Assembly: GCA_965197565.1 (NCBI GenBank) | Contig: CBDANK010000004.1 | Span: 186,001-250,000 of the forward strand | DNA length: 64,000 nt | Direction: 5' to 3' | From: G963667675 sp965197565 | Lineage (GTDB): Bacteria; Chloroflexota; Dehalococcoidia; Lucifugimonadales; UBA3495 | In this document: piece after piece, positions 8,941-17,903 of the stretch | Layout: every line of letters begins with the position of its first letter | Position numbering within the stretch: the stretch's first letter is position 1 | The notes under the pieces: generated by a model | Database searches by the model: none | Seen by the model: only the letters and a program-made list of their open reading frames with translations | Told to the model about the DNA's origin: nothing | Program-made: the position numbers and the translations under genes

Positions 8941-11900
8941 ATGGCAAATGGTTACGTCGAGCTTCATGCTAAGAGCTTCTACTCCTTCGGGGTGGGGGCT
9001 TCCCACGCGCACGAGCTGCTGGCGCAGGCCAGGGAGTACGGGTATCCCGCACTGGCCCTGACCGACACCAACCTCTGCGGTGCGCTGGAGTTCGCTCGTC
9101 TGGCCAACAGCCTGGGCATCCGGCCCATCACCGGTGGCGAGCTGACTCTCACCGGCGGCACAAGGCTCACACTGCTGGCGAGGACCCGGGCCGGCTACTC
9201 CAACATCTCCCGGCTCTTCACCACGGCCAACGCCGCCGACCGCAGGGAGCCGAGGCTCGACCCCGCGCTTTTGCCACACCACTCCGAGGGCGTCATCCTG
9301 CTCACGGGCGGGCGCGACGGGCCTCTCTCCAAACTGGCGGTGGACGGCCGTCCCGGTGAGGCCGGTGAGCTTCTGAAACGGTACCTGGACTGGTACGGCC
9401 CCGGGTCGGTTTACGTCGAGCTGCAGCGGAACCTCCTGCACGGGGACACCGACCGCAACAGGAAGCTGGTCAGGGTCGCCGGAGAGGTCGGCGTCCCCGT
9501 GGTCGCCACCAACGACGTCCACTACCACCAGCCGGAGCGGTCCCGACTCCAGGACGCGCTGGTCGCCGCAAAGCTCAACACCACCATAGACCGGGCGCTG
9601 CCGCACCTCCGGCCCAACCACCACTTTCACCTGAAGTCCCATGCCCAGATGGAGCGGCTCTTTGCCGAGTGGCCGCAGGCCGTGGCAAACACCCTTCGTG
9701 TAGCGGAGCGGTGCGAATTCGACCTCGGCAGGGACCTCGGCTACACCCTGCCGGACCCCGCCGTGCCGGAGGGGTACACGGCGCAAAGCTATCTCCAGAG
9801 GCTCTGCTACGAGGCGGCGGCGCGGCGATACGACGGCTCGGTGCCGGAGCGGGTCAGGGAGCGCCTCCAAGAGGAGTTTCGACTGATCGAGCGCCTCAAC
9901 CTGGCCGGCTTCCTGCTGCTCTACCGGGAGATCGCCCTCGTCGCCCAGCGCATCATGGAGCAGCGGGGACTGGTAGACCCCGAGACGCCGGTTGAGGAGA
10001 GGCCTCCCGGAAGGGGGCGCGGCTCGTCGGTGGCCCTGCTGGTCGGATACCTCATCGGCATCAGCCACGTCGATCCCCTGAAGTGGGACCTCACCCTGGA
10101 ACGCTTCATCTCCGAGGACATGACGACCCTTCCCGACATCGACCTCGACTTCCCCAGAGGTCTCAGGAACGAGTTGATCGAGCGCGTCCACAAGCACTTC
10201 GGGCCGGAGTACGCCGTCCTGACCGGGGCCATTACGACCTATAAGGTCAAGGGCATCGTCCAGGACCTCGGCAAGGCCCTGGGGCTTCCGCAGGAGCATC
10301 TCTCCCTGCTCTCGAAGCAACTGCACTCCCACGACGCGGCGGACCTCCGGGAGGAGATGACGCAGCTCCCGGACTTCAGGGACCGGGTGAACGCGCCGGG
10401 CTGGCGTGACCTGCTCCAACTCGCCCCGCAACTGATGGACGCCCCCAAGGGGCTGAGCCAGCACGTCGGCGGTATGGTGCTGAGCAGCTCGCCCCTACCG
10501 GAGATGGTGCCCATGAGGGCCGGGGCGATGGACGGGCGCTACATCATGGACTGGAACAAGGACAGCGTGGCCGACGCCGGGTTCGCCAAGATCGACATCC
10601 TCTCGCTGCCGGTGCTAGACCAGCTGACGGAGGCCCTCGACCTCGTGGAGGCGCGGGAAGGGAGACGGCCCGACCTCAGCAGGACCGACCCGGAGGACGC
10701 CGGGGTCTACGACATGATCAACGCGGGCCTGTCCAAGGGGGTATTCCTGCTCCAGTCCCCGGCGCAGCTCAAGATGGGGCAGCGGCTCCGGTCGCGCAAC
10801 CTGCTTGACCTGGCCTACCAGGTCGCCCTCATCCGGCCCGGCGTGGGAGTACAGGGGAGCGCCGTCTCCCAGTTCGTCGAGCGCTACCGGCACGGGGCGG
10901 AGTGGGAGTACGAACACCCGCTGGAAAAGCGTGCCCTGGAGCGGGGCTACGGGATCATCGTCTGGCAGGAACAGGTGGTGCAGCTCATCGAGGACGTGGC
11001 GGGCATGACCGCAGCGGAAGCCGACGAGGTGCGCCGCGCCTTCGCCAGACCCAACAACGAGCACCTCATCGCCATGCACTGGAGGCGGTTCCTCGAAGGC
11101 GCGCGGCGCAACGGCGTCCCGGAGGAGACCGCCGGGAAGATATTCTCCAAGATCAACGGCCACTACATGTTCCCGGAGTCCCACTCCCACGCCTTCGCCG
11201 TCACCGCCTACCAGGCCGCCTGGCTCAAGCACTACCATCCGTTGGAGTTCTTCGTCGGACTGATGAACAACCAGCCGATGGGGTTCTACCCGGTGGAGAC
11301 GCTGAAGCAGGATGCAAGGCGCTTCGGCGTACCCTTCCTGAACCCCTGCGTGAATGAAAGCCTGGCGGCGTGCGCTCCTGAGAGCGGCTCGGTCCGGCTG
11401 GGCCTGCAGCTAGTCCAGGACGTTGGCGCGGAGTCGGCGAGGCTCATAGTGAAGGAGAGGGAGCGTCACGGCCCCTACGTCACCGCGGGGGACCTGGTGC
11501 GGCGGACGGGTCTGAAGCCGCAGGCCGTGCTGTCGCTGGCGATGGCGGGGGCTTTCGACGGCGTAACCCCGAACCGCAGGGAGGCCCTGTGGGAGGCGGG
11601 GCTCTATTCCAGACCCTCCCGGAACGGCCAGGTCGGACTGCCCATATCGACGCAGGACAGCGTGCCCCGGCTCCCGGACTTCACGGAGCGGGAGAAGATG
11701 GTGGGCGAGTACCGGGTGATGGGCACCTACCCCAAGGGACACCTGATGGAGTTCGTCAGGCCCGGCCTGGGTCGAGGCGTGCTTCCCACGGTTGGCGTGG
11801 AGCGGCGCCGCGACGACGAACGGGTCACGGTGGCCGGATGGCCGGTGGCGAGGCAGCACCCGCGCGGGCGGGACGGCACCGTCTTCGTGACCATCGAGGA

Positions 11901-12090
11901 CGAGACGGGCGACGTGCAGGTCATCGTATGGCGCGGCCTGTTTTCCAAGCGCCGCAGGGAGCTCGGGAGCCTGGTGGTGGTGGTCACCGGACGTGTGTCG
12001 CGATGGGACGGCACGACCAACGTGATAGCTGCGGACCTGCGCGCCGTTCCTTCAGGCGTCTCCATGCCTCCGTCCCATGACTGGCACTGA
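8941..12090 (+). CDS. dnaE2: Error-prone DNA polymerase III alpha subunit DnaE2
   Basis: 1049 residues from the ATG at 8941; the earlier in-frame GTG at 8920 overlaps imuB. N-terminal PHP domain (YVELHAKSFYSFG, then ALALTDTNLCGALEF), a palm with the catalytic TTLPDIDLDFPR, a helix-hairpin-helix region (AGDLVRRTGLKPQAV) and a C-terminal OB fold (DGTVFVTIEDETGDVQVIVW). Without the long tail of replicative DnaE, size and layout match DnaE2/ImuC, which performs mutagenic translesion synthesis. It is co-transcribed with imuB under the SOS box. Codon bias is strongly GC-rich, which creates long spurious antisense frames. Confidence 0.93.
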   Translation: MANGYVELHAKSFYSFGVGASHAHELLAQAREYGYPALALTDTNLCGALEFARLANSLGIRPITGGELTLTGGTRLTLLARTRAGYSNISRLFTTANAADRREPRLDPALLPHHSEGVILLTGGRDGPLSKLAVDGRPGEAGELLKRYLDWYGPGSVYVELQRNLLHGDTDRNRKLVRVAGEVGVPVVATNDVHYHQPERSRLQDALVAAKLNTTIDRALPHLRPNHHFHLKSHAQMERLFAEWPQAVANTLRVAERCEFDLGRDLGYTLPDPAVPEGYTAQSYLQRLCYEAAARRYDGSVPERVRERLQEEFRLIERLNLAGFLLLYREIALVAQRIMEQRGLVDPETPVEERPPGRGRGSSVALLVGYLIGISHVDPLKWDLTLERFISEDMTTLPDIDLDFPRGLRNELIERVHKHFGPEYAVLTGAITTYKVKGIVQDLGKALGLPQEHLSLLSKQLHSHDAADLREEMTQLPDFRDRVNAPGWRDLLQLAPQLMDAPKGLSQHVGGMVLSSSPLPEMVPMRAGAMDGRYIMDWNKDSVADAGFAKIDILSLPVLDQLTEALDLVEAREGRRPDLSRTDPEDAGVYDMINAGLSKGVFLLQSPAQLKMGQRLRSRNLLDLAYQVALIRPGVGVQGSAVSQFVERYRHGAEWEYEHPLEKRALERGYGIIVWQEQVVQLIEDVAGMTAAEADEVRRAFARPNNEHLIAMHWRRFLEGARRNGVPEETAGKIFSKINGHYMFPESHSHAFAVTAYQAAWLKHYHPLEFFVGLMNNQPMGFYPVETLKQDARRFGVPFLNPCVNESLAACAPESGSVRLGLQLVQDVGAESARLIVKERERHGPYVTAGDLVRRTGLKPQAVLSLAMAGAFDGVTPNRREALWEAGLYSRPSRNGQVGLPISTQDSVPRLPDFTEREKMVGEYRVMGTYPKGHLMEFVRPGLGRGVLPTVGVERRRDDERVTVAGWPVARQHPRGRDGTVFVTIEDETGDVQVIVWRGLFSKRRRELGSLVVVVTGRVSRWDGTTNVIAADLRAVPSGVSMPPSHDWH

Positions 12091-12151
12091 CGCTTTTCGC
12101 GGTGCACAGGCATTGCGCGGGTGCTGCCGGCAGGTTCATTATGGATGTGAA

Positions 12152-12292
12152 ATGTGTGGGAGATATAGCCTCATAGCAGACCCTGGAGACCTTGCACGGC
12201 GGTTCGAGTTCCGTTTACTTGTGGGGTACGGGCATGGTAGCTTACCCCCTTGGGTGGAATCAATGCCGCGCCTGGACTGTGGTGGACCATGA
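12152..12292 (+). pseudogene. SRAP-domain (HMCES/YedK) N-terminal remnant
   Basis: The frame begins MCGRYSLIADPGDLARRFEF, the hallmark start of SRAP proteins, whose Cys2 forms a covalent crosslink to abasic sites in single-stranded DNA. After about 20 residues the similarity is lost and the frame ends at 12292, whereas intact members have around 200 residues. It lies 60 bases after dnaE2. SRAP genes are often SOS-linked, so this may be the relic of a third member of the mutasome cluster. Confidence 0.7.
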
Positions 12293-12589
12293 TCAGGGCA
12301 ACAGTCTGGATTCGGAGATGTATAAAGTTTACCTGGGGGTGGTGGCGGGCTTAGACTGAGGAGGTCTGGCCATGCTAAGCACTTTCGTCAATTTCGAGAA
12401 AGAGTTGCGGGAACGGGTGGTGGGGTTCCACAGCGAACAAGGCTATCCAGACCGCATATGAATGGTGATTTTGCCCTGTAAGAACTGTAAAAGGCGACGT
12501 TAAGGGCCTGTTGAAAAAGTCAGAGGGGAGAGCAGTGGTCATAAGAGTGAACGGACAACCGTTATGGTCGACAGGGTGCCGGTCTAGAA
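12293..12589. other. Spacer with one 29-codon frame
   Basis: The only coding hint is an ATG at 12372 with a GAGGAGG site upstream, giving 29 codons to 12461 with no recognisable match. It may be the start of a gene cut short by rearrangement. The promoter of the next gene is not obvious. Confidence 0.35.
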
Positions 12590-14884
12590 ATGAGCGATAG
12601 GGACAGCGTCCACAGGAAGGCAGTGGGGATTCTGATCCTGCTCACACTATTGTTGACTATGGCTGTCGTGGCCTGCGACGACCCTGAACCGGTCGTGACG
12701 GCTCCCACGCAGCTGCCGACCTCGACTCCCACCGCTGCCGCTACGCCCATAGTGGAGGATGCCAGCGCATCCCCCGTCACCACTGTCCCAACCCCCGCGC
12801 AGACGCGAACGACAGTGCCTGCGGCTACGCCAGCGCCGACAGCGGTGCCTGCGGCTACGCCAGCGCCGACAGCGGTGCCTGCGGCTGTGCCCGAACCGAC
12901 AGCGGTGCCTACGGCTGTGCCCGAACCGACAGCGGTGCCTACGGCTGTGCCCGAGACGTTAGAGACTGAAGAGACAGACAGGGCCGCGTTGGCCGCCTTC
13001 TATCACGCCAACGGCGGAGCGAACTGGACGGACAATAGTAACTGGCTTAGCGAGGCTCCCATCGGCGAATGGTATGGCGTAAGCACCGACGCCAGCGGGC
13101 GCGTCACCGAGCTGGTTCTCAGATACAACCGGTTGACCGGTTCGATCCCACCGGTGTTGGGCGACTTGACCAACCTCAGAGTGCTAAACTTCAGCCCGGC
13201 CGATGGAACCCGGCGTTTGGCGGACTGCGAGGACGGTGCCTGCATTGACTATGTATATGGGATTCCTGTGGGTTCCGCCAACCAGTTGAGCGGGAATATA
13301 CCACCGGAACTGGGTAGTCTCAGGAAATTGGAACTGCTAGGACTCCGCTCTAACGACTTGACCGGGGAGATCCCGCCGGAATTGAGCAAACTCACCACCC
13401 TGAAATGGCTGGACCTTAGCGGCAACCAGTTAACCGGGAAGATACCAGCAAGGCTCGGCAAACTCACCGCCCTGCGAATACTGGACCTCGGCTCCAACGA
13501 CTTGAGTGGTGAGATACCGCCGGAGTTGGGCAACCACGCCAACTTGCAATGGATGGACCTTGCTGGTAACCAGTTGGGCGGGAAGATCCCGCCGGAATTG
13601 AGCGACCTCGACAACCTGCAAATCCTTGACATCGGCAGCAACCAATTGAGCGGGGAGATTCCTGCGGAGTTGGGCAACCTCACTAACCTGGCGACGCTGG
13701 ACCTCGGCTCCAACGACTTGAGTGGTGAGATACCGCCAGAGTTGGGCAACCTTTCAAACCTGCAAAGACTGAACCTCGCAAGGAACCGGTTGAGCGGCGA
13801 TGTCCCACCAGAACTGGACAGCCTCACCAACCTCCAAAGGCTGTCTCTCTCAGGTAACCAGTTGGCGGGGTGCATACCCGCGGGGTTGCGGGACGTACCG
13901 GACGACGACTTCACCGAGCTTGGTCTGCCCTTCTGCGAAGACACGCCCGAGTCGAGTCCTAAGCTTCGGCAGATCAGGGACAGGGGCAAGTTAATATGTG
14001 CCAGTCGAGATGAGGTGTCCGGCTTCGATATTGACCTCTGCCGCGCGCTGGCGACTGCGGTCTTGGGCGACCCCAACGCCATCGAGGTCCAACCTGTTAC
14101 CGGCCAAATGATCCCGTCAGGCGAAGTTGACATGCTCGTCGGCTCAGCTACCTGGACAACCTCAGGCGATGCCCAGTGGGGCAACTACGTCCAGACGATG
14201 TTCTATGACGGTCAAGGCTTCTTGGTTGACAAGACGTCCGACATCTCCAGTGCGCTCGATTTGAAAGATGCGGCCGTCTGCGTGGCTCATGGCAGTACTT
14301 TCGAACTGAACCTGATGGACTTCTCCAACCAGAACGACCTGAACATAGTACCCCTCACATTCCAGGACACTGAATTAGTCGTGACCGCCTACGAACACGG
14401 GCAGTGCGACGCATCTACCGCCGACCGCTCCCAACTGGCAGTCTTGCTCGGTTCAGTCCTCTCCAATCCCGGCACGCACGTCATCTTGACGGAGGCCATT
14501 TCTGAAGAGACTCTTGGCCCAGTTGTCCCGCGCGGCGATGACCAGTGGTTCGATGTCGTCAAAACCGTGATGTCCATACTGATCTATGCCGAAGCCTACG
14601 GTGTGGATTCTGGCAATGTTCCCAGCGCGGTTACCGGCGATGCCAGGGTTGACCGTCTGTTTGGTCTTGTAGATTCCTTCGGACAGGAGAACCTGGGCAT
14701 GAGCCAGACGGTGGCCCAAGACGTTGTTCGCGCCGTGGGCAACTATGGCGAGATATATCAACGCAATCTCGGCCTAGACGGTATCAGTCTACTCAGGGAG
14801 AACAGTGACAACGCGCTGTGGGGAGACGCACCCTGCACGAACTGCCCGAAGGGTGGAAAGATATACGCCGAGCCTCTGTGGTAA
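12590..14884 (+). CDS. LRR lipoprotein fused to an amino-acid-type binding domain
   Basis: 764 residues. A signal peptide ends in the lipobox MAVVAC (Cys29), so it should be anchored on the outer face of the cytoplasmic membrane. A Pro/Thr/Ala linker (about 30-125) with 10-residue repeats follows. Residues 130-455 hold plant-type leucine-rich repeats (L.G.IPPELG.L..L) preceded by the usual FYHANGGANWTDNSNW cap. From about 465 the chain continues RQIRDRGKLICASRDEVSGFDIDLCRA and later FYDGQGFLV, which resembles the AapJ-type periplasmic binding protein for general L-amino acids, slightly shortened. No ABC permease is near. A sensor or adhesive receptor is possible; the ligand is unknown. Confidence 0.8.
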   Translation: MSDRDSVHRKAVGILILLTLLLTMAVVACDDPEPVVTAPTQLPTSTPTAAATPIVEDASASPVTTVPTPAQTRTTVPAATPAPTAVPAATPAPTAVPAAVPEPTAVPTAVPEPTAVPTAVPETLETEETDRAALAAFYHANGGANWTDNSNWLSEAPIGEWYGVSTDASGRVTELVLRYNRLTGSIPPVLGDLTNLRVLNFSPADGTRRLADCEDGACIDYVYGIPVGSANQLSGNIPPELGSLRKLELLGLRSNDLTGEIPPELSKLTTLKWLDLSGNQLTGKIPARLGKLTALRILDLGSNDLSGEIPPELGNHANLQWMDLAGNQLGGKIPPELSDLDNLQILDIGSNQLSGEIPAELGNLTNLATLDLGSNDLSGEIPPELGNLSNLQRLNLARNRLSGDVPPELDSLTNLQRLSLSGNQLAGCIPAGLRDVPDDDFTELGLPFCEDTPESSPKLRQIRDRGKLICASRDEVSGFDIDLCRALATAVLGDPNAIEVQPVTGQMIPSGEVDMLVGSATWTTSGDAQWGNYVQTMFYDGQGFLVDKTSDISSALDLKDAAVCVAHGSTFELNLMDFSNQNDLNIVPLTFQDTELVVTAYEHGQCDASTADRSQLAVLLGSVLSNPGTHVILTEAISEETLGPVVPRGDDQWFDVVKTVMSILIYAEAYGVDSGNVPSAVTGDARVDRLFGLVDSFGQENLGMSQTVAQDVVRAVGNYGEIYQRNLGLDGISLLRENSDNALWGDAPCTNCPKGGKIYAEPLW
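12815..12955 (+). repeat. Tandem 30-bp repeats coding a Pro/Ala linker
   Basis: About 4.7 units of 30 bp encode VPAATPAPTA, drifting to VPTAVPEPTA, in the extracytoplasmic linker of the LRR lipoprotein. Neighbouring units are nearly identical, so copy number could vary by slippage or recombination and change the length of the stalk. Confidence 0.85.
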
Positions 14885-14966
14885 TCAGCCTATCAGTGGG
14901 GTTCCGCTTGGGAATCTCCCTGGTCTTCGTTGAACGCCAACCGCCCCCCACTGGCACACAATGCCT

Positions 14967-15169
14967 CCGCCCTTGTATCTTAGCTTGGAGGTGGATAGTT
15001 TTCTTTCTTAGGTGTGCGGGGTGCGGCAGACCGGCCCGCCCTGGGTCATAGAAGACCGTTGTCAAGCTTGGGTCGCCGCACCCTTTTCAGAACAGAGCCC
15101 GCACAGTTGCCTGGGTCAACCAAGCCCGCATCTGGCAAGGACGGGCCGACGGTTCGCAGGGAGGTTCTC
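14967..15169 (+). ncRNA. Candidate bridge-RNA region of IS110 copy 2
   Basis: Same structured leader as in copy 1: the 9-bp stem is at 15019-15027 and 15075-15083, and the second stem at 15107-15111 and 15134-15138. Differences from copy 1 fall mostly in the first 45 bases, leaving the stems unchanged. Role inferred from the IS110 family. Confidence 0.4.
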
Positions 15170-16132
15170 ATGGAGCAACACGGTATCTACGTAGGGGTCG
15201 ATGTGGCCAAGGCCCGGGTGGATGTGGCCATCCGTCCTGGGGGAGACAGACGTGAGGTCTGCAACGACCAGGCCGGGATCGCGGCACTGGTGGCCCAGAT
15301 GCAGCAACTCAATCCCGCAGCCTTGGTGCTGGAGGCTACGGGTGGGCTGGAACTGCCCTTGGTGGCAGCCCTGGCAGCTGCCTCCCTCCCGGTGGTGGTA
15401 GTCAACCCTCGCCAGGTGCGGGACTTTGCCAGGGCCACTGGGCGGCTGGCCAAGACCGATTCCCTGGACGCGGCGGTCCTGGCTCACTTCGCCGAGGCCG
15501 TCCGTCCTCCCCGGCGTCCTCTCCGGGACGCCGAGACCCAGGTCCTCAGCTCGCTGGTGGCCCGCAGACAACAGGTGATGACCATGCTGGTAGCGGAGAG
15601 GAACCGACTCTCCAGTGCTACTATGGCCGTCCGGCCCAGCATTGAGGCCCACACCGCCTGGCTCAAGCAACAGCTGGACGACCTGGACCAGGGCTTGCGC
15701 CAGACCCTCCGCCAGAGTCCTGTATGGCGGGAGAAGGACGACCTGCTGCGCAGCGTACCCGGCATCGGAGACCAGATCTCTCTTACCCTTCTGGCATACC
15801 TGCCCGAACTGGGCACTCTCAACCGCCGACAGATCGCTGCCCTAGTGGGCGTGGCTCCCTTCAACCGGGACAGTGGTACCCTGCGGGGCAAACGCACCGT
15901 CTGGGGTGGACGGGCCAGGGTCCGCACAGCCCTCTATATGGGGGCGTTGGTAGCCAGTCGCTTCAACCCGGTCATCAGGGACTTCTACCAGCGCCTGTTG
16001 TCTGCCGGCAAGCCGAAAAAGCTGGCTCTGACCGCCTGCATGCGCAAGCTGCTGATAATCCTCAACTCCATGCTCAAGTACGGCTCGTCCTGGAACCACC
16101 CGGCCGCGAAGTCCCTCACCCATTCCTATTGA
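15170..16132 (+). CDS. IS110-family transposase (copy 2)
   Basis: 320 residues from the ATG at 15170 after GGGAGG, with the same DEDD, hairpin and serine-domain motifs as copy 1 and an intact reading frame. Visible changes include Val for Ile at YVGVDVAK, Thr for Ile in EAHTAWLK and Ala for Thr near the C-terminus. Both copies therefore look active. Confidence 0.93.
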   Translation: MEQHGIYVGVDVAKARVDVAIRPGGDRREVCNDQAGIAALVAQMQQLNPAALVLEATGGLELPLVAALAAASLPVVVVNPRQVRDFARATGRLAKTDSLDAAVLAHFAEAVRPPRRPLRDAETQVLSSLVARRQQVMTMLVAERNRLSSATMAVRPSIEAHTAWLKQQLDDLDQGLRQTLRQSPVWREKDDLLRSVPGIGDQISLTLLAYLPELGTLNRRQIAALVGVAPFNRDSGTLRGKRTVWGGRARVRTALYMGALVASRFNPVIRDFYQRLLSAGKPKKLALTACMRKLLIILNSMLKYGSSWNHPAAKSLTHSY

Positions 16133-16224
16133 CTTTCAAGACAGTTGCTTGACACACCAGGGAGGCGAACGGAGAGGGATGCAGCCTGGCCAGGTAATCG
16201 GAGGCTTTCCGGCGGGGAGAGATC

Positions 16225-16365
16225 ATGCCGCAGCCCGGCGAGAAGGAGCGGGAGGCTCTCCGCCTCCACCTTGTGCCGGCGGTCAACGCCCGGATAGCCG
16301 AAGCACTGGCCCGGTCGGGAGCGACCAGAGAAGATATACGGCAGGAAAGAACCCGCCGCAGGTGA
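16225..16365 (+). CDS. Possible 46-residue basic protein
   Basis: An ATG at 16225 with GGGGAGA upstream opens a 46-codon frame ending TGA at 16365. The product is charged and likely helical (EKEREALRLHLVPAVNARIA). Codon use resembles the genes that follow, and it lies between the IS110 end and the next gene in the same direction, so it may be the first gene of the operon or the remains of one cut by the IS. No family recognised. Confidence 0.35.
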   Translation: MPQPGEKEREALRLHLVPAVNARIAEALARSGATREDIRQERTRRR

Positions 16366-16464
16366 TCCAGCCGATAGCGACCACGATGCAGCAGGCCCGA
16401 GGGCAGAGGGTTCGGGGTCGCCACTGGGAAAGAACGGATACGGCAACCCGCACAGGAGTCGGAC

Positions 16465-16839
16465 ATGGCACAACGGACGCCCTCCCCTGTCAGCCTTCGG
16501 GAAGCCGTAGAAACCGTAATCGACCAGAACAAGAGCATCGGCTACAACCCCACCAGGTTTATTCAGATGACTCAAGGCGGTTATGCCGGGAACCTGGGTG
16601 AGATATGCGACAGGCTCATCCAGAGGGATGAGACCTACCAAGCCCTATCAGGGCAACTGGACAACCATCCGGACATCCTCACGCTGGAAGACCTGATAGT
16701 TCACTCTCCGCACGGAAGGGAATGGGGATTGGCTGAGCCAACAATCGAGATGGCGAAGGCGCGTGTGGAGGCATGGGACATAGAGGTGGGACTCCAGAGA
16801 TGGTCTCCGCCTACCGGAGACAGACCCGAGTTGGTGTAG
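16465..16839 (+). CDS. Uncharacterised protein, first gene of candidate defence operon
   Basis: 124 residues, start supported by AGGAG six bases upstream. No named domain recognised. Sequence features are an Arg-Phe-Ile-Gln-Met stretch followed by GGYAGNLGEICDRLI, then HPDILTLEDLIVH and a Trp-rich end (REWGLAEP, RVEAWD, LQRWSPP). It is soluble, without signal or membrane segments. The gene is 66 bases ahead of the 331-residue protein and probably co-transcribed with it and the two helicases. Confidence 0.65.
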   Translation: MAQRTPSPVSLREAVETVIDQNKSIGYNPTRFIQMTQGGYAGNLGEICDRLIQRDETYQALSGQLDNHPDILTLEDLIVHSPHGREWGLAEPTIEMAKARVEAWDIEVGLQRWSPPTGDRPELV

Positions 16840-16905
16840 TATGCGAGCGGCAGAACCGACCAACCCGTTCCTACATTCGACATACCCGACATCAGGGGAG
16901 TTTCC

Positions 16906-17901
16906 ATGACCCCTAACTTCCGCCTCCACACTGACGACTTTGTTCCGGCCATCCAGTCCCTGGAAGACTATTTTCGGGAGGGAGGCTCCACGATAGTGCA
17001 AGCCGCCTTCCAGCACACCTACTTCGTGCACCCGCAGGCAGTGTTGAACAGGACTCACTTTTTTCCCGAAAGGGCAAGATACAGCCGGGAACATTACCTA
17101 GGGACCGGCAAAGGCCAAAGCACCACCTGGAAGGCCGGGGACGGAAGAGAGATCATCCTTGACGACAATTCCAGAGCCCAGATGGCCTGGGAGAGGTATA
17201 CCGGAAGCAGGCTGGCCCGGCGGTCCGGCTATGGGGTCCGTCATATCTGGGGAAACACCCACAACCCCGATGCGTTCACCGCTGGCTGGAACCTGTGTTA
17301 CATGCCCTTCTGGGCGGGAATGCTCACGGAGGACCAACACCCTCTCCTCGAACTCCAGACAGCAATCCGCCAAGCCTCATGGGACCTCTATTTTTCTGTC
17401 AGCCCAGTATGCGACGTCCCTGACTTTGTGAGTGACCCAGGCATCGACCTAGCGGCCCTGCTGGACAGAACTCCACTGATGGTCCTGTCCCGAGAATACA
17501 GAGAGGTTGATCCAGAACCGGCCCAGCAGAGGCAGCGTATACCAAGATGGCGAAGACACACTCTCCCGATCACCCTGGAGCCGCCGAACTCTGAGGATTT
17601 CCTGGACGCACTCTTGAGGACCAAGAAGGCGTGGATCCAGGTCTCGTATCAAGACGGACGAACAGAGTTGCAACCCTGGAACGCGGGCAATATGAAGCCC
17701 ACCTCAAACGTCATCGCAAACCTGAGGAGCAGACCAGAGTTTCGCAGTGACGTCCGGCAGAAAAACGGGATCGCCAGCGTCAGGGTTACCATCGAGGAAC
17801 CGGCCAAGGAAGGGTTAACCAACACGGAAGATACACAGCTTACTGGCTGGCGGAGACCTCTTGCCCAGTTTTGCAGCCGGAGAGATCCTGGGAAACAATA
17901 A
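16906..17901 (+). CDS. Uncharacterised protein with HIWG/GWNL motif, possible nuclease
   Basis: 331 residues, start preceded by GGGGAG. The central region (about 100-170) is dense in invariant-looking aromatic and His residues: GYGVRHIWGN, then DAFTAGWNLCYMPFWAG, then MLTEDQHP. The His, Asn and His spaced about 16 residues apart could be a diverged HNH (beta-beta-alpha metal) site; this is a guess from spacing only. The C-terminal part (KKAWIQVSYQDGRTELQPWNAG) may be a small beta domain. The stop is two bases before the helicase ATG, so translation is coupled. Confidence 0.6.
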   Translation: MTPNFRLHTDDFVPAIQSLEDYFREGGSTIVQAAFQHTYFVHPQAVLNRTHFFPERARYSREHYLGTGKGQSTTWKAGDGREIILDDNSRAQMAWERYTGSRLARRSGYGVRHIWGNTHNPDAFTAGWNLCYMPFWAGMLTEDQHPLLELQTAIRQASWDLYFSVSPVCDVPDFVSDPGIDLAALLDRTPLMVLSREYREVDPEPAQQRQRIPRWRRHTLPITLEPPNSEDFLDALLRTKKAWIQVSYQDGRTELQPWNAGNMKPTSNVIANLRSRPEFRSDVRQKNGIASVRVTIEEPAKEGLTNTEDTQLTGWRRPLAQFCSRRDPGKQ

Positions 17902-17903
17902 CC

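Larger units (their letters stand above)
14967..16154 (+). mobile_element. IS110-family element, copy 2
   Basis: Near-identical to 3653-4840, with the same boundaries and different flanks. The leader has a handful of substitutions relative to copy 1 and the recombinase very few, so duplication is recent. It sits between the LRR lipoprotein gene and the first candidate defence operon. With copy 1 in the same orientation it could recombine out the 11.3 kb holding recN, imuB and dnaE2. Confidence 0.87.

Noticed and set aside
8857..10464. 535-codon minus-strand frame
   Set aside because: Antisense to dnaE2; the GC-rich third positions remove stops on the other strand. Repetitive Val/Gly/Leu/Asp content has no protein-like pattern.
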